This document shows positions 36,671 through 44,876 of a DNA stretch of 64,000 nucleotides, piece after piece. The first letter of the stretch is position 1. Each line of letters starts with the position of its first letter. The notes below the pieces were generated by a model. The model ran no database searches. It was not told the DNA's origin and saw only the letters and a program-made list of their open reading frames with translations. Made by a program: the position numbers and the translations under genes. Source of the stretch: Chitinophaga niastensis (GTDB lineage: Bacteria; Bacteroidota; Bacteroidia; Chitinophagales; Chitinophagaceae); NCBI RefSeq assembly GCF_003014755.1, contig NZ_PYAW01000001.1:992001-1056000 (forward strand), in the 5' to 3' direction.

Positions 36671-37075
36671 ATGGAGCAGAATATTTTACGGAAGATGAAC
36701 CTGGATACGCTGGGCATTGGCGCTTCTTTAATATGTGCCGTGCATTGCGCGCTATTACCACTACTACTGACGGTATTGCCGTTGTTAGGTTCGCATATGC
36801 TGGAAAATGAAAAACTGGAATACGGGCTCTTGTCCTTATCATTTCTGATTGGCTGTGTGGCGCTGGGGCGGGGATATTTCCGTCGGCATCGCCGCATGGT
36901 GCCGCTGCTGCTGTTTGCTGTCGGGTTTGCCTTACTGATGACAGGACATTTCCTGTACGCTGCCGGATGGTGGCCACCCGTTATAATTGCCATTGGTGCT
37001 GCCATTATAACGGGTGCGCATATGCTGAATTTGCGAAAATGTAAACAATGCAATACGCATAAACATCGCCCATAG
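36671..37075 (+). CDS. MerC domain protein
   Basis: This membrane protein has 134 residues. The -7 element ends at 36650 and transcription should begin near 36657, so I use ATG 36671, not the GTG at 36650. Four hydrophobic helices are seen, and the first contains the MerC-type metal motif SLICAVHCALLPLLLTVLPL with two cysteines. The C-terminus has CKQCNTHKHRP, another possible metal site. MerC proteins were described in mercury resistance, but many homologues sit in zinc or cobalt loci, and here the next gene is a COG0523 metallochaperone. A role in metal transport or sensing is inferred. Confidence 0.85.
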   Translation: MEQNILRKMNLDTLGIGASLICAVHCALLPLLLTVLPLLGSHMLENEKLEYGLLSLSFLIGCVALGRGYFRRHRRMVPLLLFAVGFALLMTGHFLYAAGWWPPVIIAIGAAIITGAHMLNLRKCKQCNTHKHRP

Positions 37076-37093
37076 TAAAATAATTAATCACAT

Positions 37094-38278
37094 ATGAAAA
37101 AATTGCCTGTAACGGTGCTGAGTGGCTTTCTCGGCGCGGGGAAGACTACTTTGCTTAATCATGTGCTCCATAACCGCGAAAATCTTCGTGTAGCCGTTAT
37201 CGTTAATGACATGAGTGAAGTGAATATTGATGCGCAACTGGTAAGAAATGAAAACACGCTGCACAAAACAGAAGAGCGACTGGTAGAAATGAGTAATGGC
37301 TGCATCTGTTGCACTTTGCGGGTAGATCTGCTCAAAGAAGTTGCACAGCTGGCATCAGAAAACAGGTTTGATTATCTGCTGATAGAATCTACAGGAATAT
37401 CGGAACCCATTCCGGTAGCGCAAACTTTTTGTTACCAGGACGAAGCCAATGGTATAGACCTCAGCGCCATCAGCAGGCTGGATACGATGGTAACAGTAGT
37501 GGATGCCTTTAATTTTATCAATGATTACAGCAGCATAGAACGCTTACAGGATAAGGGATTGACAGAAGATGATGCAGATCAGCGCACGATTGTAAATCTA
37601 CTCACAGATCAGGTTGAATTTGCCAATGTAATTGTGTTGAATAAATGCGACCTCGTAACACCGCAAAAATTAGGTAACCTCAAAGCTGTTTTGCGTAAGC
37701 TCAATGCAAATGCAAACATTGTTGAAGCCACCAATGGTAAGATAGATCTGAAAGAAATATTGAACACTGGGTTGTTTGATTTTGATACTACTTCTCAAAG
37801 TGCAGGCTGGCAGGCAGAGCTGGAAAAGGAGCACACACCCGAAACAGAAGAGTATGACATTTCCTCTTTTGTATACCGGAGCCGCAAACCCTTTCATCCG
37901 GAGCGTTTCTGGCAATACATCAACGAACAATGGCCGGGTAATGTGATCCGCAGCAAGGGCTTGTTCTGGCTGGCTTCCCGCCCTAAACTGGCAGTTAACT
38001 GGAGCCAGGCTGGCGGCTCTTTACGTGCAGAAAAAGCAGGGTATTGGTGGTGCGCTATCCCGCGCAACGAATGGCAGCTGGACCAGGAAACCTATGAACT
38101 GATCACCAGCCGTTGGGACGACCGCTTTGCTGACCGCTACAATGAGCTGGTGATTATAGGACAGGAATTAGCGGCCCATGATATCATCATGGATCTGGAA
38201 GGATGTCTCTGCACAGAACAAGAAATTAAATTGTATCAACAAGGCCATGAATTTAAAGACCCGTTTCCAATTATTTAG
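37094..38278 (+). CDS. COG0523 family GTP-dependent metallochaperone (ZigA/YciC-like)
   Basis: This protein has 394 residues. The Walker A is [17 protein letters not shown] near the N-terminus. The metal-binding signature GCICC lies in [15 protein letters not shown]. The GTPase elements [11 protein letters not shown] and [12 protein letters not shown] are present, and the C-terminal domain starts near [21 protein letters not shown]0523 proteins bind zinc (or cobalt) and pass it to client enzymes, and several are induced by zinc limitation under Zur control. The gene follows MerC by 18 bases in what appears to be one operon under the palindrome. The substrate metal is inferred from context. 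The TAG stop overlaps a repeat word described separately. Confidence 0.92.
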   Translation: MKKLPVTVLSGFLGAGKTTLLNHVLHNRENLRVAVIVNDMSEVNIDAQLVRNENTLHKTEERLVEMSNGCICCTLRVDLLKEVAQLASENRFDYLLIESTGISEPIPVAQTFCYQDEANGIDLSAISRLDTMVTVVDAFNFINDYSSIERLQDKGLTEDDADQRTIVNLLTDQVEFANVIVLNKCDLVTPQKLGNLKAVLRKLNANANIVEATNGKIDLKEILNTGLFDFDTTSQSAGWQAELEKEHTPETEEYDISSFVYRSRKPFHPERFWQYINEQWPGNVIRSKGLFWLASRPKLAVNWSQAGGSLRAEKAGYWWCAIPRNEWQLDQETYELITSRWDDRFADRYNELVIIGQELAAHDIIMDLEGCLCTEQEIKLYQQGHEFKDPFPII

Positions 38279-38334
38279 ACAAGACTAAAAAATAATTAAG
38301 ACAAGTATAAAATAAGGCCATAGTTTTGTCTAAA
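38274..38334 (+). promoter_or_regulatory. TTnAGACAAG repeats and -7 element before the TonB receptor
   Basis: TTTAGACAAG (38274-38283) and TTAAGACAAG (38296-38305) are spaced 22 bases apart, about two helical turns. An inverted TTGTCTAAA lies at 38326-38334, overlapping a -7 element TAGTTTTG (38321-38328). The first copy overlaps the stop of the COG0523 gene. The arrangement suggests an operator and a secondary promoter for the receptor gene. It differs in sequence from the palindrome at 36613. Confidence 0.5.
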
Positions 38335-38416
38335 ATAATTCAAAGCAGCTCGGAAAGTGTGCTATTTGTTACTATCCTGAACTCCCTTGCTGCTTTCATG
38401 CCTACATTTCTTGCTA

Positions 38417-40879
38417 ATGAAACATTTATTTATACTACTATTTGCTTTATCACTTGCTTTATCTGTACGCGCCCAGCAGGGTGCTGTTAAAGGTGTAGTT
38501 GTAAACGCAGGTGGGCAGCCGATACAATTTGCCAATGTGGCAATCCCCGCTCTACATACAGGTGCAACAGCAGATCAGCAGGGCGTTTTCAACATTAAAA
38601 ATATTACACCGGGTAACTATGAAATAAGAATTTCCATGGTAGGATATCAGCCGGTGAAATTGAAAAAAGCAATTGGCGCAGGGCAGGTAGTCGCTTTAAA
38701 CATCTCCCTGGAAGAAGATCTTTCAAAACTAAATGAGGTAGTAGTAACGGGTGTTTCCCGCGCTACCGCTGTTCGTAAAAATCCTATACCCATTGCTGTT
38801 ATAGGTAAAAAGGAAATGAACATGAATGTAAATAATAACATCATTGATGCTATTATACAAGGCGTTCCCGGCGTAAGTGCTGTTACTACCGGCCCCAATA
38901 TTTCCAAGCCTTTCATACGTGGCCTCGGCTACAACCGCGTACTCACACTGTATGACGGCGTACGGCAGGAAGGCCAGCAGTGGGGAGATGAACATGGTAT
39001 TGAAATAGACCAATATGGTATTTCCCGTGCAGAAGTAGTGAAAGGTCCTGCCAGCTTAACTTATGGCTCGGACGCATTGGCGGGTGTAATCAATATGATC
39101 CCTGATATTCCCGAAGTACCGCAGGGCAAACTGAAAGGTAGTTTCCTGACAGACTATCACAGCAATAACGGTATGATAGGCTCCTCACTGGGATTGGCTT
39201 ACAGGAATAATGACTGGAAGTATGCGGTACGCGCTACGGCTAAGGCAGCGCATAATTATCAGAATAAGATAGATGGGTTTGTATATGGTACTGCTTTCAG
39301 AGAATATAATCTTTCTGCACTCGCGCGCGTGGATAAATCATGGGGCTACTCCCAATGGGGTACTACTCTCTACGATAATACCCAGGAAATCCCTGATGGT
39401 AGCAGGGATTCCCTTACCCGCAAATTTACCCGGCAGGTAACAGAAGGAGATGATATCAAAAACCGCCCGCTGGTGCCAGATAATGAATTGCGTACTTATA
39501 CCATTAATCCATTGCATCAGCGCATCCAGCATTACCGGATGTACAATCATATAAAATGGATGATTGGTAATGGAGATATTAATACCACTATCGGCTTGCA
39601 GCAAAGTATCAGACGGGAATATAACCATCCTGAAATGCCTGTGCAGCCTGGATTGTACGTAGTGCTCAATACATTAAATTATGATGTGCGTTACAATCTG
39701 CCTGCAATAAAAGGTGTAGAAACTACAGTGGGCGTAAACGGGATGTATCAGGTAAATAAAAGTAAGGCGGCTACTGATTTTCCTATCCCCGACTATAATT
39801 TATTTGATATCGGTGGATTTTTCTTTGCTAAAAAATCTTTCAATAAACTGGATATATCCGGTGGTATTCGCTACGACAGCAGGCATATTCGCTGGAATGA
39901 TTTTTATGTAGGCCTCAATAAACAAAATGGTTTTGAGCATCATGTACAATGGCCGGATACCGCAGGTGCAAAATTACAATTTCCAAATTTTAGTCATCAT
40001 TATAGCGGCGTGTCTGGTAGCCTGGGCGCTACTTACAATCTTAGTCAGCGTGTGTTGCTGAAAGCAAATATTGCAAGAGGTTACCGTGCGCCTAATATTA
40101 CGGAAATTGGCTCCAATGGCCTCGATCCGGGCGCGCATATTGTATATCTCGGAAATCGTGGTTTTAAACCGGAGTTCAGTTTGCAGGAGGATATTGGCTT
40201 CCTTGCCTATTTACCGGAGGTAGATATCAGTGTGGAATTGTTCAATAATAATATAGAAAATTATATCTATCAGGCACGGCTATACGATAATAATGGTAAT
40301 CCGATAACCATTGTACCTGGCAATACCACTTACAGCTACCAGCAATCCAGTGCGCAGTTGTATGGTACAGAAATAAGTGTGAATTTGCATCCGCGCAGTA
40401 TTGCCTGGTTAGTAATGAATAATAGTATTGCTTATACGCAGGGTTTAAACAGAAATGATGACATGATTAAGACACACGGTACAGCAGCCCGTTATCTGCC
40501 TTTCATACCGCCAACGCATATACGTTCTGAATTAAGAGCAACAGCATTAAAAAATTATAGTGTGTTTTCCAAAGCATATGCGCGTGTAGGGGCAGATATA
40601 TTTGCAGCACAATCTCATTTTTATGGGGTAGATGATACGGAAACATTTACAGCAGGGTACACGCTTTTTAATGTGGGCGCTGGTACTGGTATTCTTAATA
40701 AAAAGGGTAAAACTATCTGTGAAATATTCCTGCAATTGGACAATGTGTTTGATGTTGCCTATCAGGCGAACATGAACCGGTTGAAATACTTTGAGTATTA
40801 CAGTGCTTCGCCCGGCGGACATTTGGGGATATATAATATGGGAAGAAATTTCAGTGTAAAAGCGATGGTGCCGTTTTAA
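38417..40879 (+). CDS. TonB-dependent outer-membrane receptor, probable metal (zinc) uptake
   Basis: I chose ATG 38417 (820 residues) because it begins the signal peptide MKHLFILLFALSLALSVRAQ. A carboxypeptidase-regulatory-like domain follows (VKGVVVNAGGQPIQFANVAI), then the plug (NEVVVTGVSRATAVRKNPIP, IRGLGYNRVLTLYDGVRQEG, VVKGPASLTYGSDALAGVIN) and a C-terminal beta-barrel ending FSVKAMVPF. The segment GQQWGDEHGIEID in the plug is His/Asp/Glu-rich, as in metal receptors. The position after MerC and COG0523 in a locus with a Zur-like operator suggests zinc or a zinc chelate as substrate. A substrate such as a siderophore cannot be excluded. It has its own candidate promoter. Confidence 0.9.
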   Translation: MKHLFILLFALSLALSVRAQQGAVKGVVVNAGGQPIQFANVAIPALHTGATADQQGVFNIKNITPGNYEIRISMVGYQPVKLKKAIGAGQVVALNISLEEDLSKLNEVVVTGVSRATAVRKNPIPIAVIGKKEMNMNVNNNIIDAIIQGVPGVSAVTTGPNISKPFIRGLGYNRVLTLYDGVRQEGQQWGDEHGIEIDQYGISRAEVVKGPASLTYGSDALAGVINMIPDIPEVPQGKLKGSFLTDYHSNNGMIGSSLGLAYRNNDWKYAVRATAKAAHNYQNKIDGFVYGTAFREYNLSALARVDKSWGYSQWGTTLYDNTQEIPDGSRDSLTRKFTRQVTEGDDIKNRPLVPDNELRTYTINPLHQRIQHYRMYNHIKWMIGNGDINTTIGLQQSIRREYNHPEMPVQPGLYVVLNTLNYDVRYNLPAIKGVETTVGVNGMYQVNKSKAATDFPIPDYNLFDIGGFFFAKKSFNKLDISGGIRYDSRHIRWNDFYVGLNKQNGFEHHVQWPDTAGAKLQFPNFSHHYSGVSGSLGATYNLSQRVLLKANIARGYRAPNITEIGSNGLDPGAHIVYLGNRGFKPEFSLQEDIGFLAYLPEVDISVELFNNNIENYIYQARLYDNNGNPITIVPGNTTYSYQQSSAQLYGTEISVNLHPRSIAWLVMNNSIAYTQGLNRNDDMIKTHGTAARYLPFIPPTHIRSELRATALKNYSVFSKAYARVGADIFAAQSHFYGVDDTETFTAGYTLFNVGAGTGILNKKGKTICEIFLQLDNVFDVAYQANMNRLKYFEYYSASPGGHLGIYNMGRNFSVKAMVPF

Positions 40880-41548
40880 TTACCACATTTTAATTCCCAT
40901 CTTGATGCCTATTTGCAAACTGGGCAATATACTTACCAGTCTGCCGTCGTTGAGACTTACAGCGTTATTATTAAGGTCGTATGTTTTGTATTGATACACT
41001 TTACTGCGTATACCGATACCAATAAAGGGATCCAGGATAAACTTATCCTTTTTGAATTGACGGCCAACTAAAAGTTGTAGCCCAAATACGTTTTTATCGC
41101 CGGAGCTGGTATAGGTAGTATTGTTGTTGGTAATATCCTGGTTAGGATAGAAAACTTTCTTGTAAAAGAGCATGGGTTCAAAATAGGTCCCTGCGGCTCT
41201 GGCAGGCGCCATATCTCTGGAAATCAGGAACAGGCGGAAGCCTACGCGGAATCCAAGTCCACGGCCATTAACAAATTGTTCTGTGCTGATGTCCGGTTTT
41301 TTTTGTCCGATATCTATTTTTTTTGCCAGCACATAATCGGGATAGTCTGTATAGATACCACTAACGCCTGCTTCAATACTTAATTTGTCGGTTATTTCCT
41401 GTTCCAGGTATATATCCAGTTCATTAATTAAGGTAGTAGGATTAACCTTGATAAAGGTATTTCTGCTCAAACCTTTTTTATCATCCTGTGCATAGGACGA
41501 AAAAATAAATGAACAAAACAGCCATATTAGTAGCAGTGTCTTTTTCAT
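40880..41548 (-). CDS. Outer-membrane beta-barrel-like protein of unknown function
   Basis: This protein has 222 residues and a signal peptide (KTLLLIWLFCSFIFSSYAQD). The mature part shows alternating strands (ELDIYLEQEITDKLSIEAGV, GLGFRVGFRLFLISR, LQLLVGRQFKKDKFILDPFI), consistent with a small 8-strand barrel of the DUF3575-like kind. It is convergent with the TonB receptor gene. The two stop codons are directly adjacent, with no spacer, so transcripts must overlap. It may be linked to the metal locus, but nothing in the sequence shows that. The fold is likely and the function unknown. Confidence 0.75.
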   Translation of the reverse strand: MKKTLLLIWLFCSFIFSSYAQDDKKGLSRNTFIKVNPTTLINELDIYLEQEITDKLSIEAGVSGIYTDYPDYVLAKKIDIGQKKPDISTEQFVNGRGLGFRVGFRLFLISRDMAPARAAGTYFEPMLFYKKVFYPNQDITNNNTTYTSSGDKNVFGLQLLVGRQFKKDKFILDPFIGIGIRSKVYQYKTYDLNNNAVSLNDGRLVSILPSLQIGIKMGIKMW

Positions 41549-41627
41549 ACAGTTGTAAGGGTTAGACTGGCTTTTAAAGATAGCTATTACTCAAGATATT
41601 TTGTGTTAAATGCTAACAGCTAAGTCA

Positions 41628-42197
41628 TTAAATGGTGGTCAATAATCGTTCCACAATTACCGGAAACCATTGATGTTCCAGCGCTTGCACCTTGCGGGCT
41701 ACTGTTTCCGGTGTATCATCCGGTGTGATGGTACAACGCTCCTGCAGAATGGTTTCACCATCATCATATTTTTCATTGACATAATGAATGGTGATACCGC
41801 TTTCTTTCTCACCCGCTGCTATTACTGCTTCATGAACAAAGTGTCCGTACATCCCTTTGCCACCAAATTTTGGTAAGAGTGCAGGGTGTATATTAATGAT
41901 ACGTTTAGGAAATGCCTGTACCAGGTTGGCAGGTATTTTCCATAAAAAACCTGCCAGCACTACCAGGTCAGTTTGTTGCTCCTGCAATATTTGTATGTAA
42001 ATATCGGAATGCAGGAACTTATCTTTTTCTATTAATAAAGAGGGAATGCCTTCGCGTTCGGCGATCTGTAAAACACCAGCACCGGGTTTATTACAAACTA
42101 TAAGTGAAACCCTGGCTTTATCGGACTGTCTGAAATGATCTATGATCTTCTGCGCGTTGCTACCTGCACCCGATGCGAATATGGCAATATTTTTCAA
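41628..42197 (-). CDS. purN: Phosphoribosylglycinamide formyltransferase (PurN)
   Basis: This 189-residue protein transfers a formyl group from 10-formyl-tetrahydrofolate to GAR in de novo purine synthesis. Visible motifs are the N-terminal IAIFASGAGSNAQKIIDHF, the catalytic region INIHPALLPKFGGKGMYG (Asn and His), and SGITIHYVNEKYDDGETILQ with the conserved Asp. The length is typical. It has a clear -7 element TATTTTTG on the minus strand at 42224-42231. No other purine gene is adjacent. Confidence 0.95.
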   Translation of the reverse strand: MKNIAIFASGAGSNAQKIIDHFRQSDKARVSLIVCNKPGAGVLQIAEREGIPSLLIEKDKFLHSDIYIQILQEQQTDLVVLAGFLWKIPANLVQAFPKRIINIHPALLPKFGGKGMYGHFVHEAVIAAGEKESGITIHYVNEKYDDGETILQERCTITPDDTPETVARKVQALEHQWFPVIVERLLTTI

Positions 42198-42223
42198 AGT
42201 TTATTCCTGTTTTGAGTAGGATG

Positions 42224-42231
42224 CAAAAATA
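42224..42231 (-). promoter_or_regulatory. Candidate -7 element for purN
   Basis: The minus strand reads TATTTTTG, matching TAnnTTTG, 27 bases before the purN start. The inverted repeat upstream would insulate it from the lipoprotein gene. Confidence 0.5.
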
Positions 42232-42242
42232 GATAATTACGG

Positions 42243-42343
42243 ATAGCTTTTAGCGCTTAGCTTTTAGTCTTTAGAAAAATGCAGTGAGATTAAGCGTTAT
42301 GCTTCATCTCCTAACTCCTAATAGCTAACAGCTAATAGCTATT
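42243..42343. repeat. Imperfect inverted repeat made of TTAGCT words
   Basis: ATAGCTTTTAGCGCTTAGC near 42243-42261 is partly complementary to the stretch ending AGCTAATAGCTAT at about 42343. The same TTAGCTATTAGC-type words form the arms of the palindrome at 22201-22307. It lies right after the lipoprotein gene on the minus strand and probably terminates it. Confidence 0.6.
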
Positions 42344-43082
42344 ATTTCAGGTATTCGCCACAACCCGAATAGGTTTTACCTTTTATTTGAACCTGCACGG
42401 TAATTGGACGCATCAAACCACTCATATCGTCGGAGCATACGGTATTACGAATGCTCACGGTAATATTAGGTGCGGTAAATACCTTGAGACTGTCTGTATT
42501 TGGCTGGGCTGTCGGGAGGGTTGCCTGCAGGCTATCTCCATTCACTGTACGGAAATGTATGTTTTTGTCGTCTATTTCCAGATCCCAGAAAGGTTCATTG
42601 CCGCTGGCGGTAAATTTAACACCGGCTTTTTCTTTTTTTGCCAGCATGGGGCGCCTGTCTCCTCCTTCTATAGGTTTGAGGATATAATTACTTGCCAGTA
42701 CCCCTTCTATTCTTTTGCCCTGTGTATCGAGTAGCAGGAGTCTGCCCTCGGAGGCAAGGAAGTAGCTGGTGTCTTTTTTCTTTTCAAGCAGTATAGTGGA
42801 GTCGTTCACTTGCTTCCAGGTACCGTTTTCCACTTCTGCTATGCCTTGTCCCCTGCCTTGATAGGAAACAAGCTCGCTAAAGGTGTGGTCATCGTACAGG
42901 CTCACCTGGAAGTCCATACCCGGGCAGTCGGCGCAGGGCAAGGTTCCCTGGTAGGTGCCGGTAATATGGGTGGTTGCCGGGGTAGTCTTACGGGTAATAC
43001 TACCTGCCTGGTTGCCGGAGGTATTGTTGTTACAGGCGGCCATTGTGGCGAGCAAAAAGGAAAGTAAGATGAGTGTTCTCAT
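42342..43082 (-). CDS. Lipoprotein with NlpE-like N-terminal domain
   Basis: An upstream in-frame ATG exists at 43157, but the lipoprotein signal starts at ATG 43082 (MRTLILLSFLLATMAACNNN, lipobox MAAC), giving 246 residues. The first domain (ITGTYQGTLPCADCPGMDFQ, with a CxxC) is that of NlpE, known in E. coli for copper and envelope-stress sensing. The second half (GNEPFWDLEIDDKNIHF ... CSDDMSGLMRPITVQVQ ... GCGEYLK) is a separate beta domain common in such lipoproteins. It probably sits in the outer membrane and reports on envelope or metal stress; this role is inferred from the family. It is divergent from the act operon. Confidence 0.85.
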   Translation of the reverse strand: MRTLILLSFLLATMAACNNNTSGNQAGSITRKTTPATTHITGTYQGTLPCADCPGMDFQVSLYDDHTFSELVSYQGRGQGIAEVENGTWKQVNDSTILLEKKKDTSYFLASEGRLLLLDTQGKRIEGVLASNYILKPIEGGDRRPMLAKKEKAGVKFTASGNEPFWDLEIDDKNIHFRTVNGDSLQATLPTAQPNTDSLKVFTAPNITVSIRNTVCSDDMSGLMRPITVQVQIKGKTYSGCGEYLK

Positions 43083-43534
43083 GGGAATGTTTTTTGGAGA
43101 CAGAGTGAACATTCTGGTCCGATAGCAGGTTATATTGGTAAAAATAACAACTCTCACAGAAATTTATGATGCTGACAGATAATATATTATATTACATTAG
43201 TCGTGAGAGGATATAGGGGACCACTATCTGATTTTCATCTGCATCTATTATAATTATATCCCCTGAAACTGCACACCGTACTGTATATAGACGGGTTCCC
43301 GAACAAGGATTAAACTTTCAATCAAAATAATAAGTTCTGAAAGGATATAATCGACATTGCTTTGAAAATAGCCAGCAGAAAGACTTACAGCTCAATCAGC
43401 GCACGAATAAGAGATAAAAAAAAGCATTCTATAAGACAATAATTTTTTTTAATTGTTGGTAAATTGTCAACATTCTGTCTTATTTTTGCTGGCACTTTTA
43501 AGAAACTTTAGGTCAAATCTAAACTATATAGGCT
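43083..43534 (+). promoter_or_regulatory. Intergenic region with the promoter of the act-cox operon
   Basis: No gene is seen in these 452 bases. Near its right end, TTG at 43456-43458 and TATTTTTG at 43481-43488 fit the Bacteroidota -33/-7 pattern (22-base spacer). A repeated AATTGTTGGT/AAATTGTCAA motif precedes the -7 element. Transcription would begin near 43495, about 40 bases before actA. The rest is A/T-rich and would also hold the promoter of the divergent lipoprotein, which I could not place. Confidence 0.6.
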
Positions 43535-44806
43535 GTGTATCGTCGTGTTTCCATTCTTTTGCGCAAGCATTTTGTGAGTGTGCTTATTCTATGCGCTAGT
43601 ATAGTAATTCCGTTTTCTTCAGTTAAGGCTGCGGCGGATCCTGCAAAGGGTAAAGCTATATTTCAACAAAATTGCGCTTCATGTCATAGTGTCACTAAGA
43701 AATTGACTGGTCCTGCGCTTGCGGGAGTAGAAGACCGCTGGCCCGATAAGAAATTATTGCACCAGTGGGTTCATAACTCCGCTTCAGTACTGGCTTCCGG
43801 TGACAAGTATGCAAATGATCTGTTTATTCAGTTCAACAAGACAGCGATGACCGCTTTTCCTGCATTGAAAGATGAGGAAATTGACGACATTCTGGCTTAC
43901 ATAAAAGTTGCTGCAGTACCAACGGCTTCCACTCCAACTCCAGGAGGAGAAACAGGTACAGCGGAAGACAAAGGCAATGATAACAGTTTACTCTTCGGTA
44001 TCATTACCCTCGTTCTCGCAGTAGTAGCGCTGATCCTCATGCAAATCAACAGCAATCTGAATAAGCTGGCTGGTGATAAAGAAGGAGTAGCAACTGCGGA
44101 CCCTGTTCCATTCTACAAAAACAAAGCATATATCGCAATCGGTATCCTGTTGTTGTTTATGGTGGGTGGTTACTTCACTATTAATGGTGCTGTTGGCCTC
44201 GGCCGTCAGAAAGACTATATGCCTGCTCAGCCTATCTTCTACAGTCATAAGGTACATGCCGGTATCAATCAGATCAACTGTTTGTACTGTCACGCCGGTG
44301 CTGAGAAGAGCAAGCATGCCATGATCCCTTCTGAAAATATTTGTATGAACTGTCACAAGGCCATTAAGGAATATTCCGGTCCTGAGCTGGTTACTGCAGA
44401 AGGTAAAAAAGTAAATGGTACAGAAGAAATAGCAAAATTATACGATTACGTAGGTTGGGATCCTGAAGCTGGCAAATACACTAAGCCAGGCAGACCAATT
44501 GAATGGACTAAGATCCATAACCTGCCGGATCACGTTTACTTCAACCACTCACAACACGTAGTGGCTGGTAAACAACAATGTCAAACCTGCCATGGTGCCA
44601 TTACTGAAATGGACGAAGTACATCAGTTTGCTGACCTGTCTATGGGCTGGTGCATCAACTGTCACCGTACTACTAAAGTGCAGTTTGCCGACAACAACTA
44701 TTACAGCATCTTCGAAAAGCTTCATCAGGATATTAAAGATAAGAAGATCGATAGCGTAACAGTTGAAATGGTAGGTGGTACTGAATGTCAAAAATGTCAC
44801 TACTAG
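43535..44806 (+). CDS. actA: Alternative complex III subunit ActA: multiheme cytochrome c fused to a monoheme domain
   Basis: This protein has 423 residues, starting at GTG 43535. After a signal sequence (about residues 12-33) comes a class I cytochrome c-like domain with CASCH (47-51) and a likely axial Met in TAMTAFPAL. Then come two hydrophobic helices (about 151-173 and 199-223) and a pentaheme domain with CLYCH, CMNCH, CQTCH, CINCH and CQKCH. ActA is the periplasmic electron-transfer subunit of alternative complex III, which oxidises menaquinol. The extra monoheme domain may hand electrons to cytochrome oxidase, whose CoxB here lacks a heme c site. It is the first gene of the act-cox operon. 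Confidence 0.9.
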   Translation: MYRRVSILLRKHFVSVLILCASIVIPFSSVKAAADPAKGKAIFQQNCASCHSVTKKLTGPALAGVEDRWPDKKLLHQWVHNSASVLASGDKYANDLFIQFNKTAMTAFPALKDEEIDDILAYIKVAAVPTASTPTPGGETGTAEDKGNDNSLLFGIITLVLAVVALILMQINSNLNKLAGDKEGVATADPVPFYKNKAYIAIGILLLFMVGGYFTINGAVGLGRQKDYMPAQPIFYSHKVHAGINQINCLYCHAGAEKSKHAMIPSENICMNCHKAIKEYSGPELVTAEGKKVNGTEEIAKLYDYVGWDPEAGKYTKPGRPIEWTKIHNLPDHVYFNHSQHVVAGKQQCQTCHGAITEMDEVHQFADLSMGWCINCHRTTKVQFADNNYYSIFEKLHQDIKDKKIDSVTVEMVGGTECQKCHY

Positions 44807-44876
44807 GATGGATTTAGAGAGATTATCTCTCCAATCAGAAGATATCAAATTTATAAACGTAACTCGTTAATATAAC

